Shown: in pieces, positions 37,501-45,256 of the stretch
How positions within the stretch are numbered: the first letter of the stretch is position 1
Layout: every line of letters begins with the position of its first letter
From: Opitutus sp. GAS368
GTDB taxonomy: Bacteria > Verrucomicrobiota > Verrucomicrobiia > Opitutales > Opitutaceae
Assembly: GCA_945903465.1 (NCBI GenBank)
Contig: CAMDOF010000027.1
Location: 1 to 60,612, forward strand
Direction: 5' to 3'
DNA: 60,612 nucleotides
The notes under the pieces: generated by a model
The model's input: the letters and a program-made list of their open reading frames with translations, nothing else
What the model was told of the DNA's origin: nothing
Databases searched by the model: none
Made by a program: the position numbers and the translations under genes

Positions 37501-37651
37501 CCGCCCGCCCGGTCCTGAAGAAATGGCCGAGGCCAACGCGTTTATTCGCGAGCAGGCGAGCCACCTCGCGGCTTCCCTCGACGACCCCCGCGTCTGGGCC
37601 GACCTCGCTCACGTGCTCTTCAACGCGAAAGAGTTTATTTACCTCAACTAA
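34502..37651 (+). CDS. PSCyt1/DUF1549/DUF1553 protein, second copy
   Basis: A 1,049-residue exported protein (signal peptide about 1-29, ending ALANS). The cytochrome-like domain has C46-F-K-C-H50 and [9 protein letters not shown]; DUF1549 (about 175-380) includes [39 protein letters not shown] and the second heme-like motif [13 protein letters not shown]. The middle (about 430-640) is a beta-rich insertion different from the discoidin-like one in the first copy. DUF1553 (about 770-1045) has [32 protein letters not shown] and [21 protein letters not shown]. Its DUF1501 partner follows after 5 bp. Function as for the first copy: exported, probably redox-active, reaction unknown. Confidence 0.92.
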   Translation: [1049 protein letters not shown]

Positions 37652-37656
37652 TCGTG

Positions 37657-39093
37657 ATGTTTCCTTGCCAACGGACTCCCGCTCTCCGGCTCACTCGCCG
37701 CGAAATGCTCACGCGTTGCGCCGGGGGCTTCGGCGCACTTGCCCTCTCGGCGCTCTTTCGGCCCCCCGCGCTCGCGAGTGATCGACCTCTCCTCCGCCCC
37801 AACCAACTCGCACCGCGGCCACCGCACTACCCAGCGAAGGTTCGCAATATTATTTTTCTCTACATGGACGGCGGCCCCTCGCAGGTCGATACCTTCGACC
37901 CCAAACCTCGGCTGACGGCCGAAAACGGGCGCCCCTTTGGACTGAAAATGGAGCCCACTCAGTTCAATAACATTGGCATGACCCTCGGCTCGCCTTGGCC
38001 GTTCAAGCCCTTCGGGCAGAGCGGTATTCCCGTGAGCAGCCTTTTCCCCTGCGTGGCCGAATGCGTCGACGATTTGGCGGTTATCCGTTCGATGACCAGC
38101 GAGTTTTCCGAACACACCAGCGCCAATTACTTCCTCCACACCGGCAGTGGTCTGCAGGGGAGGCCCAGCATAGGCGCCTGGCTGGGCTATGGCCTCGGCA
38201 CTGAAAACGCCAACCTGCCGGGTTTCGTCGTGCTTAACGGCGGGCTCATTCCGCCGGGGGGCTTGGATAATTTTAACTCGGGGTTCCTGCCGGCAACTTA
38301 TCAAGGCTCGATCTTCATCCCTGGCACCGAACCCGTCGCCAATATCCGCCCCACCGAGGCGACTACCGATCTTCAGATACGGAAACTCGCGCTCATGAGC
38401 AAACTTGACCGCCGCTTTGCGGCCCGCGCCGGATCACTCGACCAAGTGGAAAGTTCCATCCTCAACGCCGAGCTCGCCTTCCGCATGCAGACCGCCGTGC
38501 CGGAGCTCATGGCAACCTCAGGCGAGAGCGATCTTGTAAAAAAAATGTACGGCTTCGAGGCCCCGATGCCGCAGACAAGAATTTTCGCCCAGCAGTGCCT
38601 CCAGGCACGGCGACTGGTGCAGCGCGGTGTCCGCTTTGTCGAGTTAACCTGCCCGAGCACCGGTGGCGACCGCTGGGACCAGCACGGAAAATTAACCGAG
38701 GGCCACGAAAACAATGCCCGCGCGGTTGACCAACCCATTGCCGGTCTGCTCCGCGATCTCAAGGCCACGGGCCTCTGGGAGACCACGTTGGTCGTGTGGG
38801 CGGGCGAGTTTGGCCGAACCCCTTTTGCGCAAGGCAAAGACGGCCGCGACCACAACCCATTTGGGTTCACAATTTGGCTCGCAGGCGGTGGCATCAAGGG
38901 CGGTACCATTCACGGCGCCACTGATGACTATGGCTACAAGGCCGTCGACCAACCCGTGACCATTCACGATCTTCACGCCACCATGCTCCACCTGCTCGGT
39001 CTCGACCACACCAAGCTGACATTTCGCTACAGCGGCCGCGACATGCGCCTCACCGACGTTCACGGCGAAATCATCCAAGCTATCCTCAGCTGA
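37657..39093 (+). CDS. DUF1501 protein, second copy
   Basis: From the ATG at 37657 (a GTG three bases earlier is also possible) the protein has 478 residues. The N-terminus LRLTRREMLTRCAGGFGALA is Tat-like. DUF1501 signatures are all present: IIFLYMDGGPSQVDTFDPKP, LFPCVAECVDDLAVIRSM, HTSANYFLHTG, AWLGYGLGTENANLPGFVVL, SGFLPATYQGS, TTLVVWAGEFGRTPFAQ, GRDHNPFGFTIWLAGGG and ATMLHLLGLDHTKLTF. The first residues after the signal (APRPPHYPAKVRNI) closely match the first copy, as is usual in the family. Confidence 0.92.
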   Translation: MFPCQRTPALRLTRREMLTRCAGGFGALALSALFRPPALASDRPLLRPNQLAPRPPHYPAKVRNIIFLYMDGGPSQVDTFDPKPRLTAENGRPFGLKMEPTQFNNIGMTLGSPWPFKPFGQSGIPVSSLFPCVAECVDDLAVIRSMTSEFSEHTSANYFLHTGSGLQGRPSIGAWLGYGLGTENANLPGFVVLNGGLIPPGGLDNFNSGFLPATYQGSIFIPGTEPVANIRPTEATTDLQIRKLALMSKLDRRFAARAGSLDQVESSILNAELAFRMQTAVPELMATSGESDLVKKMYGFEAPMPQTRIFAQQCLQARRLVQRGVRFVELTCPSTGGDRWDQHGKLTEGHENNARAVDQPIAGLLRDLKATGLWETTLVVWAGEFGRTPFAQGKDGRDHNPFGFTIWLAGGGIKGGTIHGATDDYGYKAVDQPVTIHDLHATMLHLLGLDHTKLTFRYSGRDMRLTDVHGEIIQAILS

Positions 39094-39481
39094 AGCGGCC
39101 TGATCGTAAAACAATTGCTCGGGGTCGTCCCAGCCCGGCCCGCTTAACGCTCGCCTTGTCATTGCCCAATGCGAGCACCGCGGCCAGGCCCACGCGCACG
39201 ACGGCGTGGTCGTCAGCCCATCAGCAGACCTCTCGACTGATTGATCTTTCCAGTCGCGGGTTCTTTGGCACCGGTTCCTCGCCGGCCATCGCCGGCATCG
39301 CCGCAGAAACTGAGCGCCCTCGACAATTTCTCATCTGTGGTCAATTCGCACTCTACGAAAATTGTGGGGGTGGCTTTTCGCGATCGGCGACATTTTGGCG
39401 GGTCCCCCATGGCACCCGTTTTGGTCCGATCCCGAATTCAACAACTTCCGCCGGTTGACCGAACCCTCACGGGGCTGTTCG
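39094..39481. other. Intergenic stretch of 388 bp
   Basis: No confident gene. A 65-codon minus-strand frame at 39213-39410 begins MGDPPKCRRSRKATPTIFVE and lies downstream of the small membrane-protein gene, but it has no clear ribosome-binding site or motif. Confidence 0.4.
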
Positions 39482-39676
39482 TCAGGTCTTGAACGAGTCG
39501 TTGGTTTTGCAGTCGTCGGCGAGGTCGCCGAAGCGGTTCACGGTTTCTTTGAGGAAGGACGAGACGGCGAAGACCGTGAGGCCAACGGGCGTGCCGGAAA
39601 AAGGGCCGGCGACAGTGAGGACAAGACCGGTGGTCTTGCCGAAGAAGGACAGGATGCGGATGGTTTTGGCGTTCAT
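39482..39676 (-). CDS. Small membrane protein, 64 residues
   Basis: The ATG at 39676 is preceded by GGGAGGT, a near-perfect Shine-Dalgarno sequence only a few bases away. The translation is protein-like: a hydrophobic stretch (about 17-43, GLVLTVAGPFSG then TPVGLTVFAVSSFL) and a polar C-terminus (KETVNRFGDLADDCKTNDSF). Function is unknown. Size and layout would fit a holin-like or small phage-derived membrane protein, but that is only a suggestion. It is isolated in a gene-poor scar. Confidence 0.6.
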   Translation of the reverse strand: MNAKTIRILSFFGKTTGLVLTVAGPFSGTPVGLTVFAVSSFLKETVNRFGDLADDCKTNDSFKT

Positions 39677-40441
39677 ACCTCCCTGCCCTGCTGGCTCCGG
39701 ATCGGAGCGGTTACACCGCGCCGATCCGGAGCGCGGCCGCCAGACGCCACGGAGCAGAGGGACGGACGCCTGAATTGCCTGAGGCTTGAGACCTGGCGGC
39801 GGGAGGCGGAGGGAGCGTCGATCAGCGTGCTAGTCGGAGTGCCCGTGCCAGATCGCATCCGTTTCATCGAACTCGGCCAATGGTCAGTCATGGAAATCCC
39901 GCCACGCCTCCTCCCTGAATTTGCGTCCCAATTCTTTGATCACATCGCGGCGGCCCACGTTATCGAGATCGCCACTCCATGCCGCGATGGCCGCATCACG
40001 ATCAGGAAACACCCGGTGATGAAGAGCCCCTTTTAAAGTGGCCTCCTCGCCACGAGATTCCCTGCAGGAATAATACGTTAAGTTATAAACTTACGGAGAG
40101 GGAAGGATTCGAATCGCCCAGCGCTGACAACACAAGTGGTTCGCTAACCGTGTTTTTGTGTTCTTAAAAGTGAGTTAGAACGGGAAAATGACTACGCTGA
40201 GTGATCGCGAATTCAAAAAAAGCTTTCGTCCAAATCCCCCTTTCTCATCTCGGATTATCGTACACCTTGGCGATCGTCGTCATCAGTCGCTCACTGACCT
40301 TGAATTCTTTCAGCGTTTCGTTTCGGGTGGCTGCTTAGGTTCTAAAAAGACCGCAAGCTATCAGACGAATGCTGCCTCATAAAAAAAGGTGGCCCGCCTT
40401 CGCGTCCGCGAATTTAGCGTTATGGGGAGCTGATGCGCCGA
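39677..40441. other. Gene-poor scar region
   Basis: No intact gene is recognised. On the minus strand about 40065-39900 reads GALHHRVFPDRDAAIAAWSG followed by DLDNVGRRDVIKELGRKFRE, EAWRDFHD and a stop; it has the look of a real protein end but no start or known family. A plus-strand 64-codon frame at 40188-40382 (MTTLSDREFKKSFRPNPPFS) is also unassigned. The base composition falls locally near 40070-40200. Confidence 0.4.
40079..40125 (-). other. tRNA-Ser-like 3' end with adjacent inverted repeat
   Basis: On the minus strand 40125-40094 reads CAGCGCTGGGCGATTCGAAT then CCTTCCCTCTCCG. It resembles the T-arm and acceptor 3' strand of a bacterial tRNA-Ser (GATTCGAATCCCTCCCTCTCC). The T-stem is mismatched and the 5' half is absent, so it is not a working tRNA. 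Directly beside it is the inverted repeat TAAGTT-ATA-AACTTA (40079-40093). A decayed attachment site of an integrated element is a reasonable reading. Confidence 0.4.
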
Positions 40442-41392
40442 TCAGCTGGACAGGCCATTGATAATGGTCGCGGCAAGGCTCCGGATGATCTCGCGCTCGT
40501 TGGCGTGATCCGTGGTAAAAATGACGAGTACGAACCTAGAGCCGTTGGGTAACTCGACGCAGGTCGCATCGTGGCGCGTTTGGCTGGTCCAGCCGGCTTT
40601 CGACCAGAGATGTGCGCCCGTCGGTAGGATTGGACCGGTAAATTTTGCTTGGTGGTCGGGATCGGGGTCGGTTGTACGCGGATCACGGGCCAAAAGGGTC
40701 AGCATGGCGCGACTGCGCGCAGGGCTCACGCAACGCTCGAGCGCGATTTCCGCGAACAGCCGGGCCGTCGCGTCAGTCGAGAGCCAGTTACGTTTGGGCT
40801 CAAACCGGCGGATCGCTTGGGATTCTCGGCCGTAGGGACCATCGCTCCACGGTTTTTTACTCGCGTTGATTCCGGTGTAGCCAAGCGACGTAAAGTAGCG
40901 CGTGACGGCGTTGCGTTTGTCCCACCAATCCTGGATTTCGGCTTCTGGTATTTCCGGCCCGCTGGTAGTGCCAGTGAGAAGATCGATAACGTAATGCGTG
41001 GCGTCGTTGGAGGAATCGACGATCATGTCGCGCAGGGCGCGCTGAAGCTCGGGGGTATCGGCGAGCCGGGCGTCTTCGATCCAGCGATGAGCGGCGGCAA
41101 GATAAAATAGTTTAATAACGCTCGCTGGATAAATGAGGATCTTGCCGCGAAGACTGGCATGCAGCAGGCGCGCGGGCTGGCGCAGGTCGATCAACGTGAC
41201 CGCGAGTTGGTCAGAACGAAGCGCCGCGCTTTTAAATTGGTGCACGGTTTTTTCCACGGCGCTTTTTAGCAACGCCTGCAGGGCGAGCGAAGGTATGAGG
41301 GCAGGTAGTTTTTCCGCTGCTGGCGAACGGGCGGGGTGGAAAAGCCCGAGCGTGACGGCTGAAAGGACGACCCAAGGAATCGAGCGGAGCAT
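40442..41392 (-). CDS. Exported serine hydrolase, class A beta-lactamase-like
   Basis: The ATG at 41392 gives 316 residues with a signal peptide (about 1-26). The penicillin-binding/beta-lactamase fold is shown by S91-V-I-K94 (YPASVIKLFY), S128-N-D130 (DSSNDAT) and K-A-G in WSKAGWTSQTRHD in place of KTG. Class A enzymes also need a Glu in an omega loop; an EPEA-like E is present (GPEIPEAEIQDW) but its equivalence is uncertain. It may be a beta-lactamase or, more likely here, a peptidoglycan- or ester-cleaving relative. It follows the large envelope operon after 317 bp in the same direction. Confidence 0.82.
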   Translation of the reverse strand: MLRSIPWVVLSAVTLGLFHPARSPAAEKLPALIPSLALQALLKSAVEKTVHQFKSAALRSDQLAVTLIDLRQPARLLHASLRGKILIYPASVIKLFYLAAAHRWIEDARLADTPELQRALRDMIVDSSNDATHYVIDLLTGTTSGPEIPEAEIQDWWDKRNAVTRYFTSLGYTGINASKKPWSDGPYGRESQAIRRFEPKRNWLSTDATARLFAEIALERCVSPARSRAMLTLLARDPRTTDPDPDHQAKFTGPILPTGAHLWSKAGWTSQTRHDATCVELPNGSRFVLVIFTTDHANEREIIRSLAATIINGLSS

Positions 41393-41709
41393 ACCATCAC
41401 TTAGGAGATTCGCCGGATCGGCGCAATCGAACTGAAAAGGCGAACTATCCAAAGGAACGACCTGAGAATGGGAATCGGAACACGCCTGGAAGCTCGCGAC
41501 CTTGTCCAGAACGCTAGGCGGACGGCGCGGTTATCGCCAACCATCATCGGGGCGCGCCACCCGCCGGCACCACAAGCGACCTTCGTCCCGCCGCCGCGAT
41601 CGCCACCATCCATTTTCTCTGCTGACCATGGCCAGCCCCCCCACGGGCGAAACTTCGCCAGCCATGCCGTGCAACTGGTCGATCGCGCGATGCCTCGGTC
41701 CGCTCTCGT
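41393..41709. other. Intergenic between envelope operon and serine hydrolase
   Basis: No gene, clear terminator or promoter was recognised in these 317 bases. Short open frames here have arginine/proline-rich translations. Confidence 0.4.
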
Positions 41710-42786
41710 TTAAGACTGACGGTAGACCGCCGCGAGTTCGAGCAAGAGCTTTTCCAACGCACCAAAATATTTCTCCTCCGACAGTTTCTCTTTCTTCTCC
41801 CTGAGCGCGGCAATCAGTTGCTCAAGCCGATCACGTTGCCCGCGCCGCTCAGGTGAGAGCTGCTGCTCGGCCGCACTCCGCACCAGGTGGAATTGATGAG
41901 CCCTCACCCCGTCCAAGGCCGCTCCATCTTTCGAGCGTTTTATGGCAATCACCCCCCGAAACCAATCTGCCGGCGTGCCAAGTCCGTCGCCATTGTCGTC
42001 CAGCAACGCATGCTCAGTTGCAAGGCGCCCCTCCGTTTTGTAAAACTCTTCGGTGCGATGCGCCGCGCTCAAAAACGATTCCAACAACGAGATCTGCCCG
42101 TCCTTATCCAGGTCACTTTTCGGATCCGGCAGAGCCTCCGCTAGGTACTTGCCAAAGCGCGCGTAGTTTTGCTCGTTACCGCTGCGCGTGGCGCTCACAA
42201 TCACCCTCCCGGGCGCGGCTAATCGATTGAGAAACGGTGCGCTCGCGGACGTCGTGTCGATAATTGCCAGCGGACGGCTGAACGATTTAAGCCAGCTCGC
42301 CAATTCCGTTGCGGTCAGGTCTGGCCCTCGGAGATTCAACTTCGCCTCTTTCCCGTCAAAGGTGCCGTGGCCAATCAAAATGATCCACAATTCCGCGAGC
42401 CCGGTTTTCAACTCGGCCGCGAGCGCATCACGCAAAAGATCGTGATCCGATGCGAGCGCGCTCGTGACTTCACCAATCACCACCGAGCGCGCTCCAGCCT
42501 GCGCGCAGACTTTGCGCCAAGCTTCAATTTGCACCGTGATATCGCTCGCAAAGTCCGCTTCACCGGGCGCGCCCGCCACGACGTAGACGGAAGATCGATC
42601 GCGCAGGTCGTCCCGCGCTGCTGGCTCGCTCGACGCACCTAAAACCAACTTTCCGCCGGCCGCCAGCAGAACAACTCCACCGCACAGCCCACGCCAAAAA
42701 CCTGCCCACCGCGCCGACACGCAACCACACCGAGCGCGGAAATACCCCACTTCCCGTCTAACGTTTTTCGGGTTGCCCCTATTCAT
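41710..42786 (-). CDS. Caspase-fold (peptidase C13-like) protein lacking catalytic Cys
   Basis: The ATG at 42786 overlaps the preceding stop (ATGA) and gives 358 residues. A basic N-terminus and one hydrophobic segment (about 34-50) precede a caspase-like domain (about 65-240). The catalytic His region is present (IILIGHGTF, H140). At the strand end where a Cys is expected it reads IIDTTSASAPF (175-185), so the nucleophile is Thr/Ser or absent. An EF-hand-like loop follows (D225-LDKDGQISLLE-236), and a second Asp/Asn-rich motif, LLDDNGDGLG. The C-terminus is a charged coiled coil. Probably a non-proteolytic, calcium-responsive adaptor; last gene of the operon. Confidence 0.75.
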   Translation of the reverse strand: MNRGNPKNVRREVGYFRARCGCVSARWAGFWRGLCGGVVLLAAGGKLVLGASSEPAARDDLRDRSSVYVVAGAPGEADFASDITVQIEAWRKVCAQAGARSVVIGEVTSALASDHDLLRDALAAELKTGLAELWIILIGHGTFDGKEAKLNLRGPDLTATELASWLKSFSRPLAIIDTTSASAPFLNRLAAPGRVIVSATRSGNEQNYARFGKYLAEALPDPKSDLDKDGQISLLESFLSAAHRTEEFYKTEGRLATEHALLDDNGDGLGTPADWFRGVIAIKRSKDGAALDGVRAHQFHLVRSAAEQQLSPERRGQRDRLEQLIAALREKKEKLSEEKYFGALEKLLLELAAVYRQS

Positions 42787-45164
42787 GGTAATCCTTTCCA
42801 ACGACGCAGACCCCACTCCGCTAGAAGACACCCTAGGGCTAAGGAAAAAATCCACGGAGTCTGCCAGGCCGGGTACGACCACGTTTCCATCACGGGTGCC
42901 CGCAATTCTGGCAGTCGCCCGACAAACTTCGCAAGGTCGGCGGCCGCCACCAGCTGTCCACCCGTCCGGCGCGCCAAATCCTCCAAACTGGCGACATTCG
43001 GCACCAAAGAACGAAACTCCTCCGCCGCTAAATCCGTACTCCAACCCGCTTCACCACGGCCGAGGTCCGCCCCATTCGCGCCTTTTACGGTCGCCGTGGC
43101 TTTGAATCCACCCGTTTGGCGGGGAACATAGGTCACTTGGTACAAGCCCGGTTCCGTCAACGCCGGCTCTGCATCCAATTTAATCGGCAAAATCTGCGCG
43201 CCACCCGTGCCCGCAAATACGACCGGATCAATCGCCACGCTCACCGTCGCATCATCCACCGGCTGGAATTTTTCATCCCGAACCCGCACCTGCACGCGCA
43301 CGGCCCCATTCGCGTCTCCCGCCACCGGCTCCGCCGTCGTCTGGACCTTCGTGGGCACGTCAGCAATCAGCCAGCGCACCAATTGCCGCCAGGCCCGATC
43401 CATATCCGCATGCGCACTCGCATCCTTCATTCCCCAGCGCCACATATCACCGACCATCAGGGCCGCCGTCCGGCCGCGGCCAAACCGCTGCACCGCCAAT
43501 GCCGGCAACTCCGCACCTTTCTCATCGCGCACCGTTGCAATCACACTCGCGCCAGGCTTCAGCCCGCGCACTCGGTTAAAGACCTCAAAGGCCGGCATAT
43601 TATCCAAGCGCGCCCGTTCGTCTGCCTCGTTATCCCGCAACCGCGCCCACGGTTGCAACCAGCCTTCTCGCGCCAATTGAAATTGTACTTTGCCCGCCGT
43701 CTCGCCCGCACTCTCCTCGCGATCCAAATACACCGGCAACATATCACCCACCGGCGTCCGCAAGTATTTGCCTTCATAAAAGGTCTCCATGCCGCCCAGC
43801 ATCAAAAACCCACCCCCTCGTTCCGACACAAACTTTTGTAAAACCTGCGCCTGATCCGCCGAAAAAAACTCGGCCTCAACGTCATCCACAATCACCGCGT
43901 GATAGCCGTAGAGCTCCTCTGGGGTCCGCGGAAACCCTGCTCGCAATTCCAGCTCATCGCGCGTGTTGAGCCGCACTAAAACCGGTTGATCATAACGCTG
44001 CACCTCATCCACCGATTGACTGCCAAAACCACGAAACAGGGGATTACTCGTCTCCCCGGCTCGACCTCGAAAATCAAATTTCGGCTCTCTTTTCGCCACC
44101 CGAATAAGCCCAACGAGCTGGATTTGCTCGTCGCCTTGCACGGCCCGATTCAAAAACTTAAATTCCCAGTTTGGCCGGCCCGCCACGTACAATACTCGAA
44201 ACGGCCCTTGCCCCCGATCTACCGCAAATACCCGCTGGTTGTTGACCAACGTGGCCTCACTCGAGGCCACCGCCGAACCCGTCGGCCCCACCGGCTCATC
44301 CGGCGTACTCACCCGCACCTGATAAAAAGAGAGCCCGGGTTGCTCAGGCTTCAATTGAAAGCGAAACGCCACCGCCTCTCCATCCGCCCGCGCCTCCGCG
44401 GTCTGTTCCTGCACTGTCTTACCCGTACGATCCACCAGGCGCGCCGCAATGGGCCGCCCACGATATCCCGCCGTGGTCACATCCGCCTGCAACGTGACCG
44501 GCGCATCCTCAAACGATGTCTGGCTCACCGAAATCTGTTGAACCGCAATATCCCGCACCGGATCGAGCCGACCGATCACAACCGGATAAATTGGCGGGAG
44601 CCCCTGTAAATCAGGCCAAGCCCCATTTGCGAGATCGGTCGCATTTCCGTCCGTTAATAAAATGACACCCGCCAGCGGCCGCCCTCGGAAACGCTCGCCC
44701 AGTGTGCGGAGCGCCGATCCCAGCGCCGTCGCCCGCCCTTCAAAGTTCAGCTCGCTAAAATCCTTGGTCGCCTGCAAGCGCGTATCGAAAAAATAACGAC
44801 GTACATCAAACGTTGATGCCAGCACCGCCGGCCAGGTCGACGCCTGTGGATCAAGCAACGCGCGCAGTTCTTCCCCTCGGCTAAGCACCGCCTTCTCATC
44901 GCGAATTTGTAGCCCTTGGCTATTATCCGCCACCACCGCAAAAAGATTGGCCCCCGGCCGGGCGCGTTGCCCGAGCCAGAGCGGCTCCAGTAAACAAAGA
45001 GCGAGCGCGGTTAGGCCCAGTGCCTTTAGCGTCAGCGCCACCCACCGCAAGCCGTGCCCGACGCTCGCCCGATAGCTCCACCAGAGCACCCCAAGCGCGC
45101 ACGCCCCGAAACCAACGACGGGCCAGAGCAAATTCAATCCAGAAAAGGAAAGTGAAGAGGACAT
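42783..45164 (-). CDS. vWA / glutamine-amidotransferase-fold membrane protein
   Basis: A 793-residue protein with two N-terminal membrane segments (about 10-29 and 42-60) and one at the C-terminus (about 768-785). A von Willebrand A-like domain begins at ANLFAVVADNSQG, where the usual DxSxS metal site is degenerate, and continues with GVILLTDGNATD. Next come beta-sandwich parts and a class I glutamine-amidotransferase-like domain (about 430-510, GYHAVIVDDVEAEFF, FVSERGGGFLMLGGMETFYEG) without a catalytic Cys. Such proteins accompany MoxR/BatA operons in PVC bacteria and Bacteroidetes. It lies 92 bp after the DUF4175-like gene and is coupled to the caspase-like gene. Function unknown; probably envelope assembly or stress. 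Confidence 0.85.
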   Translation of the reverse strand: MSSSLSFSGLNLLWPVVGFGACALGVLWWSYRASVGHGLRWVALTLKALGLTALALCLLEPLWLGQRARPGANLFAVVADNSQGLQIRDEKAVLSRGEELRALLDPQASTWPAVLASTFDVRRYFFDTRLQATKDFSELNFEGRATALGSALRTLGERFRGRPLAGVILLTDGNATDLANGAWPDLQGLPPIYPVVIGRLDPVRDIAVQQISVSQTSFEDAPVTLQADVTTAGYRGRPIAARLVDRTGKTVQEQTAEARADGEAVAFRFQLKPEQPGLSFYQVRVSTPDEPVGPTGSAVASSEATLVNNQRVFAVDRGQGPFRVLYVAGRPNWEFKFLNRAVQGDEQIQLVGLIRVAKREPKFDFRGRAGETSNPLFRGFGSQSVDEVQRYDQPVLVRLNTRDELELRAGFPRTPEELYGYHAVIVDDVEAEFFSADQAQVLQKFVSERGGGFLMLGGMETFYEGKYLRTPVGDMLPVYLDREESAGETAGKVQFQLAREGWLQPWARLRDNEADERARLDNMPAFEVFNRVRGLKPGASVIATVRDEKGAELPALAVQRFGRGRTAALMVGDMWRWGMKDASAHADMDRAWRQLVRWLIADVPTKVQTTAEPVAGDANGAVRVQVRVRDEKFQPVDDATVSVAIDPVVFAGTGGAQILPIKLDAEPALTEPGLYQVTYVPRQTGGFKATATVKGANGADLGRGEAGWSTDLAAEEFRSLVPNVASLEDLARRTGGQLVAAADLAKFVGRLPELRAPVMETWSYPAWQTPWIFSLALGCLLAEWGLRRWKGLP

Positions 45165-45256
45165 GGCTTAACGAAAAATCAACCGGCTCCGCTGCGGACG
45201 CGAGCACCGCCAAGATGCCGAACAAGCGATACGTGCACTCCATTCGAGATTTAGCA

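Noticed and set aside
40094..40125. Functional tRNA-Ser
   Set aside because: Only the 3' end is similar, the T-stem does not pair and the 5' half is missing.
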